From positions 1-13,145 of the forward strand of contig CAKSIR010000058.1 in the NCBI GenBank assembly GCA_934462775.1: a stretch of DNA of 13,145 nucleotides. The letters are read 5' to 3'. The notes below the pieces were generated by a model. The model searched no databases. It worked only from the letters and a program-made list of their open reading frames with translations, and was not told the origin of the DNA. Shown here piece by piece: positions 1 through 6,474 of the stretch. The translations under genes and the position numbers were made by a program. Origin of the DNA: an uncultured Ruminiclostridium sp. GTDB taxonomy: Bacteria > Bacillota > Clostridia > Oscillospirales > Ruminococcaceae. Each line of letters opens with the position of its first letter. Positions within the stretch are counted from its first letter, which is position 1.

Positions 1-70
1 CCCCACAAGTGAAAAATTTTCGCAACATAATCCTCGAAAAAGGCGCCGGTGGCGCGTTTTTCGACAAGCT
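1..70 (-). repeat. Left copy of a 70-bp structured repeat (inverted relative to the right copy)
   Basis: This segment is the reverse complement of 13019-13088 with 66 of 70 bases matching and no gaps; positions 26-70 are identical. Differences lie at 5, 14, 22 and 25. It contains a stem at 35-63: seven A/T-rich pairs flanking a C-C or G-G type mismatch, then five G/C pairs and a three-base loop. A-runs on one side and T-runs on the other make it terminator-like in both directions. A smaller stem can form at 9-23, and the change at position 22 keeps pairing there as G-U. The copy starts at the window edge and may continue to the left. Strand is assigned only to show that it is inverted relative to the right copy. 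Family is not recognised. Confidence 0.9.
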
Positions 71-72
71 GG

Positions 73-106
73 AATGCTCTGTTATACGCAGAGCATTTAC
101 TTTTTT
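73..106 (+). terminator. Intrinsic terminator-like hairpin next to the left repeat
   Basis: A perfect 9-bp stem (73-81 with 89-97) has a 7-nt loop and is followed by a T-rich tail, including six T at 101-106. It could end transcription of a gene lying to the left of the window. It sits directly beside the repeat, as the hairpin at 12988-13015 does at the right end. Confidence 0.6.
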
Positions 107-183
107 CGGCATTTTTCACATTTGCTTAACTTCTTTTCGGTTTTTTAAGATGAAGCTGTCATATTCCTTTCACAATCGGCATA

Positions 184-189
184 TATAAT
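184..189 (+). promoter_or_regulatory. Probable -10 box for the small RNA at 197-361
   Basis: A perfect TATAAT lies at 184-189, which would place a transcription start near 196-197. The expected -35 position (about 161-166, ATATTC) is a poor match to TTGACA, so the promoter is supported mainly by its -10 box and by the terminated structured segment that follows. A real promoter here would need either an activator or tolerance of a weak -35. Confidence 0.4.
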
Positions 190-196
190 AAAGTCA

Positions 197-361
197 TAAA
201 TTAAGTAGGGTTGCTGTTCCGAGCAGCAGGCTCGGGCCGGCCCTTACGTCTAACAACAACGACCGCATGGTCTTGACATATATGCTGAAAAGCTCATAAC
301 CTCCCATTCAAAACGCCGCACAGCGAATGTTGTTAAAAGTTCGCCCTGCGGCGGATTTTTT
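197..361 (+). ncRNA. Candidate structured small RNA, family unidentified
   Basis: No open reading frame with a ribosome binding site occupies this stretch, yet it is dense in RNA-like structure. A possible closing helix pairs 208-212 with 298-302. The 5' part can form either a hairpin 211-216/224-229 or a competing perfect 6-bp hairpin 219-224/230-235. A self-complementary 10-mer lies at 234-243. A small stem is at 261-264/269-272. A GAAA-capped stem with a 2-nt bulge is at 281-286/291-298. The segment CCTCCC at 300-305 would be free for pairing if the closing helix opens, and it resembles the C-rich seeds of Gram-positive base-pairing RNAs. It ends at a convincing intrinsic terminator. I compared it from memory with 6S RNA, SRP RNA, tmRNA, RNase P RNA, T-box and common riboswitches, and recognise none. 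It is probably a free-standing RNA, because the downstream operon has its own promoter. Exact ends are inferred. Confidence 0.5.
314..361 (+). terminator. Intrinsic terminator of the small RNA
   Basis: A 7-bp G/C-rich stem (314-320 with 347-353) is extended across a 2x2 internal loop by GCGAA/TTCGC (323-327 with 340-344). The loop is 12 nt. Six T follow at 356-361. This is the best-formed terminator in the left intergenic region, and it lies upstream of the promoter of the next operon. Confidence 0.8.
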
Positions 362-396
362 GCTTAAAAATAGGCTTTTCGGCAGTGTTATCTTTC

Positions 397-425
397 TTGA
401 CAAAAACATACTATAAGAGTATAAT
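397..425 (+). promoter_or_regulatory. Consensus sigma-A promoter of the hydrolase-murF-ddl operon
   Basis: TTGACA at 397-402 and TATAAT at 420-425 are separated by exactly 17 nt, a perfect match to the housekeeping consensus. Transcription should begin near 432, about 30 nt before the first start codon. The inverted repeat ATACT-N5-AGTAT (408-412/418-422) overlaps the spacer and -10 box and could be a repressor site, though short A/T-rich symmetry can arise by chance. Confidence 0.85.
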
Positions 426-461
426 AATAAAGTTAAAATGAACTTTTGAGAGGTACTTTCA

Positions 462-1232
462 TTGTTTACTGAGGTTTGCGGAATTAAGACCAACTATGTC
501 TGCGAGGGCAGCGGCGAAAGCATTCTCCTTCTTCACGGCTGGGGGGCAAATATAAAGCTTTTCGATACCATGATAAAGCACCTTTCGCCTTATTATAAAG
601 TCTACGCTCTCGATATGGCAGGCTTCGGCGAAACAGCCGAACCGACTGAACCGTGGGCTGTTGACGACTACGTTGATTATGTCCTTGAATTCTGTGCAAA
701 AATGGGTATAACCGAAACAATTCTGCTGGGACACAGCTTTGGCGGCAGAGTCATTATAAAGATGATGTCACGGGAAAGCTGCCCAATTAAAGTAAGCAAA
801 ATTATCCTCACAGACAGTGCGGGAATAAAGCCGACCAAAAGCCTCGGCTCAAAAATCAGAACACGGGTTTACAAAATCGGCAAGGGATTTCTTTCCCTCG
901 CGCCTATAAAAAAGCTGTTTCCAAACGCCCTTGACAGTCTGCGAAAAAAACACGGTTCAGCAGACTATAACGCAGCCTCCCCGATTATGCGCCAGTGTCT
1001 TGTAAAGGTGGTAAACGAGGATTTGCGTCCCCTGCTGCCGAAAATCAAGCCCTCCACCCTGCTTATCTGGGGCGAAAACGACGACGCCACTCCTATTTCC
1101 GACGGTCGGATTATGGAAAAGGAAATTCCCGACGCCGGACTTGTTACGCTGAAAAACGCAGGGCATTACGCCTTTCTCGACCAGTGGTTCATGTTTAGCC
1201 GCGTCATTGACTCATTCTTAAATATAAACTAA
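462..1232 (+). CDS. Alpha/beta hydrolase family protein
   Basis: This 256-residue cytosolic protein has the complete alpha/beta-hydrolase set. An HGWG oxyanion-hole motif is near residue 25, the nucleophile elbow GHSFGG puts the serine at 92, WGENDD gives a catalytic aspartate near 207, and GHYAF gives histidine 235. A lid-like helical insertion spans roughly 125-185. The start is TTG, chosen because GAGAGGT at 448-454 lies 7 nt upstream and no ATG sits at a suitable distance. It is the first gene after the consensus promoter, 10 nt before the MurF-like gene, so it is co-expressed with peptidoglycan precursor enzymes. The substrate cannot be read from the sequence; esterase, amidase or lipase-like activities are all possible. 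No signal peptide or membrane segment is seen. Family assignment is firm, the specific function unknown. Confidence 0.9.
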   Translation: MFTEVCGIKTNYVCEGSGESILLLHGWGANIKLFDTMIKHLSPYYKVYALDMAGFGETAEPTEPWAVDDYVDYVLEFCAKMGITETILLGHSFGGRVIIKMMSRESCPIKVSKIILTDSAGIKPTKSLGSKIRTRVYKIGKGFLSLAPIKKLFPNALDSLRKKHGSADYNAASPIMRQCLVKVVNEDLRPLLPKIKPSTLLIWGENDDATPISDGRIMEKEIPDAGLVTLKNAGHYAFLDQWFMFSRVIDSFLNIN

Positions 1233-1242
1233 CGAGGTAAAT

Positions 1243-2811
1243 ATGCTTTTCACACTTTGCTATGTATTCTTCTTCATTGCGCTTTTTGCAAGCTTTACGC
1301 TGAACTATGTCCACTATATGCATATGTTCCAGCTTAACTCGTACAGCCCCACCGAGCAGATGAAATGGGTAAAGGAAAACATTTCCGACATTGTATGGCG
1401 GCATTTGGGCGCGGTTTTTGCTGCTGTCGTTATATTCATGGTGGAATTTGACAACAGCAAGAGCGCTCTCATAGCAGGTCTTGCGCTGTGCATTTTCCTC
1501 GCTTTTGCAATGCCGAAAAAGGCTAAGAAAAAGCTTGTTTTCACTCCGCGCGTTATCAGAATGTGCGTTACCAGCGCAGTCATTTACGGCGCAGCCTGCG
1601 TTCTTACCGTGATTTTCGGTTTTTTCACATTCATTCCTGCAATCGTGTTCCCGCTGCTTCAGATAAGCTCCCTTTTCATGCCGATTATCGCGAACTTCAT
1701 CAACAAACCGATTGAAAAGGCGGTAAACAATCACTACATCAACGACGCAAAGCGTATTATCAGCGAGCTTCCGAATCTGAATGTAATCGGAATTACAGGC
1801 AGCTACGGCAAGACCTCCACCAAGTTCTACCTGCAAAAGCTGCTTTCAGCGCGGTACAACGTGCTTATGACCCCTGAAAGCTACAATACAACCATGGGCG
1901 TTGTCAAGACGGTACGCGGCTCGCTTAACGCAACATACGACATTTTTATTTGCGAAATGGGTGCAAAGGGCGTTGGCGAAATCAAGGAAATCTGCGACAT
2001 TGTTCACCCGAGGCACTCCGTGATCACCTCGATCGGACCGCAGCACCTTGAAACCTTCAAGTCCCTTGACAACATTATTAAAACCAAGTTTGAAATCTCC
2101 GACTGCATTACGGACGGAATGACTTTCCTCAACTACGACAACGAGTACATCAGAAATCATCAGACGGACAAAATCCGCATAGGCTACGGTATCGGCGAGG
2201 GTAACGGCAAGGAATACTATGCCGATGAAATCAGCGTTTCCGCCAAGGGAACAACCTTTACCATTCATCACGGCGATGAAAGAATCTGCTTCACAACAAG
2301 GCTCATCGGCGAGCACAACGTTCAGAACATTGTAGGCGCCATTGCCGTTGCAAACAAAATGGGGATACCGCTTGCCGAGCTTGTTATGCCGGTAAAGCGT
2401 CTTGAATGCGTTCCGCACAGATTGCAGATAATCGACCGCGGCGCAACTACAATAATAGACGACGCGTTCAACTCAAACCCCAGCGGCGCAAAAGCCGCTC
2501 TTGACACGTTAAAGGTTTTTGACGGCGTTAAGGTGCTTGTAACTCCGGGCATGATCGAGCTTGGCGAAAAGGAATTCGAGCTTAACAAACGCTTCGGTAT
2601 GCAGGCGGCTGACGCAGCCGACTACTGCGTTCTCGTTGGCGAAAAACAAGCCGTTCCTATTAAGCAGGGCTTGCTTGAAAAGGGCTATCCAGAGGATAAA
2701 ATCAGCGTGGTGAAATCGCTTAACGACGGTCTTGCCGTTGTTGACAGCATAAAAACCGAGGGCAGAAAGAAAATCGTTCTCCTTGAAAACGACCTGCCCG
2801 ACAATTATTAA
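1243..2811 (+). CDS. murF: MurF-like UDP-MurNAc-tripeptide D-Ala-D-Ala ligase with N-terminal membrane domain
   Basis: At 522 residues this is longer than classical MurF (about 450). The first 150 residues contain about five hydrophobic segments (near 3-20, 54-68, 74-91, 107-128, 130-150) in place of the usual soluble uridine-binding domain. The Mur ligase core follows: P-loop GITGSYGKTST at 183-193, EMGAKGVGEI at 238-247, GEHNVQN at 356-362, PHRLQII at 391-397 and the MurF-typical DDAFNSNPSG at 406-415. The C-terminal ligase domain ends in LLENDLPDNY. MurF joins D-Ala-D-Ala to the UDP-MurNAc-tripeptide in the cytosol, and the next gene makes that dipeptide, which supports the assignment. GAGGT at 1234-1238 precedes the ATG. 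The membrane part suggests work at the inner face of the membrane near MraY, which is inference. Another Mur-ligase-type amide ligase is the main alternative. Confidence 0.82.
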   Translation: MLFTLCYVFFFIALFASFTLNYVHYMHMFQLNSYSPTEQMKWVKENISDIVWRHLGAVFAAVVIFMVEFDNSKSALIAGLALCIFLAFAMPKKAKKKLVFTPRVIRMCVTSAVIYGAACVLTVIFGFFTFIPAIVFPLLQISSLFMPIIANFINKPIEKAVNNHYINDAKRIISELPNLNVIGITGSYGKTSTKFYLQKLLSARYNVLMTPESYNTTMGVVKTVRGSLNATYDIFICEMGAKGVGEIKEICDIVHPRHSVITSIGPQHLETFKSLDNIIKTKFEISDCITDGMTFLNYDNEYIRNHQTDKIRIGYGIGEGNGKEYYADEISVSAKGTTFTIHHGDERICFTTRLIGEHNVQNIVGAIAVANKMGIPLAELVMPVKRLECVPHRLQIIDRGATTIIDDAFNSNPSGAKAALDTLKVFDGVKVLVTPGMIELGEKEFELNKRFGMQAADAADYCVLVGEKQAVPIKQGLLEKGYPEDKISVVKSLNDGLAVVDSIKTEGRKKIVLLENDLPDNY

Positions 2812-2821
2812 GAGGTGCTAT

Positions 2822-4027
2822 ATGAAAATCAAAGTCGGAGTTTTTTTCGGTGGAAACAGCGTTGAACATGAAGTTTCCATTATTTCCGCATTGCAGGCGT
2901 GCAATTCATTTAACAAGGAAAAGTACGAAATAATCCCAATCTACATTACAAAAAACAGCGAAATGTATTATGGCAACGGAATCGGCGATATAACGGAATA
3001 TTCCAACATTCCCGCGCTGCTTAAGAAAAGCCAGCGCGTCCTGCTTATCAATGAAAACGGCAAGCTGAACGTTGTGCGTTACCCTATGAAAAAATTCGGC
3101 GAAAACGTGCTGAATACAATTGACGTTGCATTCCCTGTCGTCCACGGCACAAACGTTGAGGACGGAACGCTTCAGGGCTACCTCCACACGCTCGGTATCC
3201 CTTATGCAGGCTGCGACGTTGTTTCATCGGCGGTAGGAATGGATAAGTATGTGATGAAAGCCGTACTCAAGGACAACGACATTCCCGTTCTGGACTGCAA
3301 AATAGTTGCTGTCAGGGAATACACCGCAAAGCAGGCTGACACAATTTCTGCCGTGGAGAGTAAAATCGGCTACCCAATGATTGTAAAGCCAATCAACCTT
3401 GGCTCAAGCGTTGGCATCAAGGTTGCAAAGTCCAAAGACGAGCTTGCTGACGCAATGGAATACGCGTTCCAGTTTGCAAACAAGGTTCTTGTTGAACACG
3501 CGATCATGAACCTAAAGGAAATCAACTGTTCCGTATGCGGCGACTACGAGGAAGCCGAAGCCAGCGAATGTGAAGAGCCTGTCAGCACAGACGATATTCT
3601 CAGCTACGAGGACAAATACGTCAACGGCGGCAAAAGCGGCAGCGGCAAGTCGGGAATGTCATCTCTCAAAAGAAAAATTCCCGCTGAAATAAGCAGCGAA
3701 ACCAGAGAAGAAATCCGCACAATGGCTGTTAAGGCGTTCAAGTGTCTTGGCTGCAGCGGCGTTTCAAGAATAGATTTTATGATCGACAGGGACAACGGAA
3801 GGGTTTACCTCAACGAGATAAACACAATCCCCGGAAGCCTTGCATTCTACCTCTGGGAGCCTGTTGGCGTCAAGTATCCTGAGCTGCTTGACAGAATGGT
3901 TTCCCTTGCACTTAAAAGACAGCGTGAAGAAAAGGCGCTTACCTTCTCCTTTGAAACAAACATCTTAAACGGCGTTTCATTCGGCGGCAAGTTAGGCGGT
4001 GCGAAAGGCGGAAAGCTGAATGGCTAA
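2822..4027 (+). CDS. ddl: D-alanine--D-alanine ligase
   Basis: This ATP-grasp enzyme (401 residues) condenses two D-alanines for the peptidoglycan stem peptide. Visible motifs are FGGNSVEHEVS at residues 9-19 (first D-Ala site), HGTNVEDGTLQG, AGCDVVSSAVGMDK, the ATP-binding KPINLGSSVGI, KEINCSV and the metal/phosphate-binding LNEINTIPGS. The omega loop holds SYEDKY, with the tyrosine typical of D-Ala-D-Ala enzymes rather than of D-Ala-D-lactate ligases of the VanA type. A Gly/Ser/Lys-rich stretch (NGGKSGSGKSG) follows, longer than in E. coli Ddl, and the C-terminus ends in a Gly/Lys-rich tail. I chose ATG 2822 because AGAGG at 2811-2815 lies 6 nt before it and the conserved N-terminus begins there; an in-frame ATG at 2783 lies inside murF and would add 13 unconserved residues. 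It overlaps the next gene by 8 nt. Confidence 0.93.
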   Translation: MKIKVGVFFGGNSVEHEVSIISALQACNSFNKEKYEIIPIYITKNSEMYYGNGIGDITEYSNIPALLKKSQRVLLINENGKLNVVRYPMKKFGENVLNTIDVAFPVVHGTNVEDGTLQGYLHTLGIPYAGCDVVSSAVGMDKYVMKAVLKDNDIPVLDCKIVAVREYTAKQADTISAVESKIGYPMIVKPINLGSSVGIKVAKSKDELADAMEYAFQFANKVLVEHAIMNLKEINCSVCGDYEEAEASECEEPVSTDDILSYEDKYVNGGKSGSGKSGMSSLKRKIPAEISSETREEIRTMAVKAFKCLGCSGVSRIDFMIDRDNGRVYLNEINTIPGSLAFYLWEPVGVKYPELLDRMVSLALKRQREEKALTFSFETNILNGVSFGGKLGGAKGGKLNG

Positions 4028-4235
4028 AAAAAGCTACATTATAAATTTACAGTTCGGCACATGGGAAAATCAGCTTTGGTTTTCGGGCGAGGACAGCGAA
4101 ATTGCCAAAAACAAGTGGGCTGACGCAAAACGCGAGCTTGAGCATATCGGCGACAGCTGCTCAAACTCCAACGAATTTTTCCTAAAGGCGGTAGCGCATT
4201 TTGAAAGCTGCGGCTTTACAAGAATACAGAAATGA
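4020..4235 (+). CDS. Uncharacterised 71-residue protein between ddl and the pseudouridine synthase
   Basis: I do not recognise this family. The start ATG overlaps the last 8 nt of ddl and the stop overlaps the next gene's start in an ATGA, so it fills the interval exactly, which argues for a real, translationally coupled gene. A partial Shine-Dalgarno (AAAGGCGGA, 4004-4012) precedes it. The protein is soluble and of mixed charge, with an aromatic N-terminal half (FGTWENQLWF near residues 12-21), an acidic/basic helical middle (about 24-42) and a possible helix near 51-63. It has no signal peptide or membrane segment and two cysteines (47, 64). A role linked to cell wall synthesis or rRNA modification would be guesswork. 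It could be a lineage-specific small protein. Confidence 0.7.
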   Translation: MAKKSYIINLQFGTWENQLWFSGEDSEIAKNKWADAKRELEHIGDSCSNSNEFFLKAVAHFESCGFTRIQK

Positions 4236-5230
4236 AAGAAGTCATTGTCAGCAAAAACGACGCAGGACAGCGCCTTGACCGATTTTTGTGCAAGGCGTTT
4301 CCCCTGATGAGTCAGGGCTTCATCTGCAAGGCAGTGCGCAAAAAACGAATAAAGGTTGGTGGCAAGCGCACCGAAACCAACTACAAGCTCTGCGAAAACG
4401 ACAGTATTCAGCTTTATATCAACGATGAATTTCTTGAAGAAAGGAAAGCTGCTTCCGATGACGATTTTCTCACTGTACCAACAGAACTGGACATTGTCTA
4501 CGAGGATGAAAATATCCTCCTTGCGGATAAAAAACCGGGAATGGTGGTGCATGAGGATAACGATAATACGGTCGACACGCTGATTAACCGTATCAAGCAC
4601 TATCTTTACGATAAAGGCGAGTACAATCCCAAAGACGAGCAAAGCTTTGTTCCGAGCCTTTGCAACCGAATTGACCGCAATACGGGCGGAATCGTCATTG
4701 CCGCAAAAAATGCAGAAAGTCTGCGTATCCTCAATCAGAAAATCCGTGACAGAGAGCTTGTAAAGCTGTATCTGTGCGTTGTTGAGGGCGAGCCGCCAAA
4801 AAAGGCGGATACAATGACTGCCTACCTTGAAAAGCGTGCGGACGAAAACATGGTAATCGTTTCCGACAGAAAAACAGCGGCAAACCGCACTATCAAAACA
4901 AAATACCGCGTGGTTGATTCCTGCGGAGGATTCAGCCTTGTTGAGGTTGACCTGCTTACCGGAAGAACTCATCAGATACGCGCTCACTTTGCGTACATCG
5001 GTCACCCGCTTTTAGGGGACGGAAAGTACGGTCACAACAAAGTCAACAAGGAATGGGGCTACAAATATCAAGCGCTTTACAGCTACAAGCTGAGATTCTC
5101 GTTCACAACGGACGGCGGCATTTTATCATACCTTGACGGCAGGGAATTTGCGGTAAACGAGGTATGGTTCAAGGATAAATATTACAGCGATAAGCTGATA
5201 TATCTCAATAAGCAAAAGGAAGGACACTAA
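4232..5230 (+). CDS. RluD/RluC-family 23S rRNA pseudouridine synthase
   Basis: This 332-residue enzyme isomerises uridine to pseudouridine, probably in large-subunit rRNA. An S4 RNA-binding domain occupies about residues 8-65 (AGQRLDRFL, then KAVRKKRIKVGGK). The catalytic domain follows: the DKKPGMVVH strand near 99-107, the catalytic motif NRIDRNTGG at 145-153 with Asp148, and the RluA-family signature LLTGRTHQIRAHF at 241-253, then GHPLLGDGKYG. The motif reads CNRID where many RluC/RluD proteins have HRLD, a conservative variant. The start overlaps the previous stop in ATGA. The target position (RluC-type 955/2504/2580 or RluD-type 1911/1915/1917) cannot be decided from the sequence, so no symbol is given. 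It lies 1 nt before the ApgM-like gene, within the same operon. Confidence 0.9.
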   Translation: MKEVIVSKNDAGQRLDRFLCKAFPLMSQGFICKAVRKKRIKVGGKRTETNYKLCENDSIQLYINDEFLEERKAASDDDFLTVPTELDIVYEDENILLADKKPGMVVHEDNDNTVDTLINRIKHYLYDKGEYNPKDEQSFVPSLCNRIDRNTGGIVIAAKNAESLRILNQKIRDRELVKLYLCVVEGEPPKKADTMTAYLEKRADENMVIVSDRKTAANRTIKTKYRVVDSCGGFSLVEVDLLTGRTHQIRAHFAYIGHPLLGDGKYGHNKVNKEWGYKYQALYSYKLRFSFTTDGGILSYLDGREFAVNEVWFKDKYYSDKLIYLNKQKEGH

Positions 5231-5231
5231 A

Positions 5232-6437
5232 ATGAAGTATGTAGTTTTACTCTGCGACGGCATGGCTGATTTACCGAGAGCCGACTTGCAGAACAGCACG
5301 CCAATGGGCGTTGCCGACAAGAAAAACATGGACAAGCTTGCAAAGGTTTCCGAGGTGGGCATGGTCAAGACCGTTATTGACAAGCTTAAGCCCGGCAGCG
5401 ATGTAGCTAACCTTTCCGTACTTGGCTACGACCCTGAAATCTACTATTCGGGACGTTCACCGCTGGAGGCAGGCAGCATCGGCATTGACATGAAGCCAAC
5501 TGACGTTTCTTTCCGCACAAACCTTGTTACCTTATCCGATGAGCCAAACTATGAGGATAAAACAATGGTTGACTACTGCGCAGGCGATATTTCAACAGCC
5601 GAAGCAGCAGAGCTTATCAAGTTTATCCAGTCAAAGCTCGGCAATGAAAAATACAGCTTTTACAGCGGAGTAAGCTATCGTCACTGCCTTATCTGGGATC
5701 ACGGCACAACCGACATAGGCACGCTCACACCGCCTCACGACATTTCAGGCAGAAAAATCACCGACTACCTTGGCGTAAACGAAAACGGCAGGGAGCTTCT
5801 TGAAATGATGAAGAAGTCTTACGATTTGCTTAAGGATCACCCAATCAATCAGAAGCGTATTGCCGAGGGCAAGCACCCTGCCAACAGTATCTGGTTCTGG
5901 GGCGAGGGCGTTCGCAAAAACTTAATGCCGTTCACAGAAAAGTACGGTCTGAAGGGCGCTATGATTTCCGCTGTCGACCTGCTTAAAGGTATAGGCAAGT
6001 TCACGGGCATGGAGGTTATTGACGTTCCGGGCGCAACAGGCTACATAGACACTAACTTCAGCGGCAAGGCTGAGGCTGCAATAAAGACGCTCCGTGACGG
6101 AAACGACTTTGTTTATATTCACGTTGAAGCTCCTGACGAGTGCGGTCACCGTTTCGAGGTTGCAAACAAGGTAAAGGCAATTGAACTCATCGACCGAAAA
6201 ATCCTCGGACCTGTTCTTGAAGCGTTTAAGGACGAGGATTTAAAGATTCTTATCTGCCCTGACCACCCTACACCGTTAGAGCTTAAGACCCATACAAACG
6301 CACCTGTTCCGTACCTTATTTACGACAGCAGAAAGGCTGTAAAGGGCGTTGATAAATTCGATGAAGCGCACGCAAAGGAAACAGGCATATTCGTTGAAAA
6401 AGGTCACACACTGCTTGAGCATTTTCTTGAGAAATAA
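5232..6437 (+). CDS. ApgM-family 2,3-BPG-independent phosphoglycerate mutase or proposed homoserine kinase
   Basis: This 401-residue protein belongs to the alkaline phosphatase superfamily, ApgM branch (archaeal-type phosphoglycerate mutase). It starts with the metal-binding LLCDGMAD at 6-13. PGSDVANLSVLGYDP holds the expected nucleophile Ser56, and YSGRSPLEAGSIG follows. The C-terminal metal ligands are in HVEAPDECGHRF and CPDHPTPLELKTH. ApgM enzymes interconvert 3- and 2-phosphoglycerate, but a bacterial subgroup of the family has been proposed, on genome context, to act as homoserine kinase. No threonine pathway gene lies nearby, and I cannot choose between the two. A strong site, AAAAGGAAGGA at 5213-5223, precedes the ATG. 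It is the last gene of the operon, followed 5 nt later by a terminator stem. Confidence 0.85.
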   Translation: MKYVVLLCDGMADLPRADLQNSTPMGVADKKNMDKLAKVSEVGMVKTVIDKLKPGSDVANLSVLGYDPEIYYSGRSPLEAGSIGIDMKPTDVSFRTNLVTLSDEPNYEDKTMVDYCAGDISTAEAAELIKFIQSKLGNEKYSFYSGVSYRHCLIWDHGTTDIGTLTPPHDISGRKITDYLGVNENGRELLEMMKKSYDLLKDHPINQKRIAEGKHPANSIWFWGEGVRKNLMPFTEKYGLKGAMISAVDLLKGIGKFTGMEVIDVPGATGYIDTNFSGKAEAAIKTLRDGNDFVYIHVEAPDECGHRFEVANKVKAIELIDRKILGPVLEAFKDEDLKILICPDHPTPLELKTHTNAPVPYLIYDSRKAVKGVDKFDEAHAKETGIFVEKGHTLLEHFLEK

Positions 6438-6442
6438 GTTAA

Positions 6443-6474
6443 TCCCCGAAGAGAAATCTTCGGGGACTTGTTTT
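6443..6474 (+). terminator. Strong intrinsic terminator between convergent genes
   Basis: A perfect 10-bp stem (6443-6452 with 6457-6466), GAAA tetraloop, and a T-rich tail (CTTGTTTT) end the six-gene operon. On the other strand the same stem lies just after the stop of the minus-strand membrane protein, where the tail is only weakly T-rich, so it may serve both directions. Confidence 0.88.

Noticed and set aside
267..299. Ten-codon frame (ATG...TAA) inside the small RNA, as a possible leader peptide
   Set aside because: No Shine-Dalgarno precedes it and there is no codon run typical of an attenuator; chance occurrence is likely.
273..300. TTGACA at 273-278 with CATAAC 16 nt downstream as a promoter
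   Set aside because: The -10 is poor, and transcription from it would run at once into the terminator at 314-361.
197..361. 6S RNA, SRP RNA, T-box or a common riboswitch
   Set aside because: It lacks the long rod with central bubble of 6S, the GGAAGCAGCC-type SRP core, the T-box GGTGG element and the signature cores of riboswitches I know. This was judged by eye only; an Rfam scan would settle it.
308..493. Minus-strand 61-codon frame over the small RNA terminator and operon promoter
   Set aside because: It runs through a terminator stem and a perfect promoter, has no ribosome site, and its product shows no motif.
1204..2418. Minus-strand frames antisense to the MurF-like gene
   Set aside because: Composition is rich in Cys, His and Asn with no motifs, and they oppose an intact Mur ligase core.
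3540..3660. VanA/VanG-type resistance ligase instead of housekeeping Ddl
   Set aside because: The omega loop keeps the SYEDKY tyrosine typical of D-Ala-D-Ala ligases, and no vanH, vanX, vanT or vanY gene is nearby.
4070..5005. Long minus-strand frame of 311 codons antisense to the pseudouridine synthase
   Set aside because: It has no ribosome binding site or recognisable domain and overlaps a gene with all catalytic motifs of its family. It is a by-product of codon bias on the plus strand.
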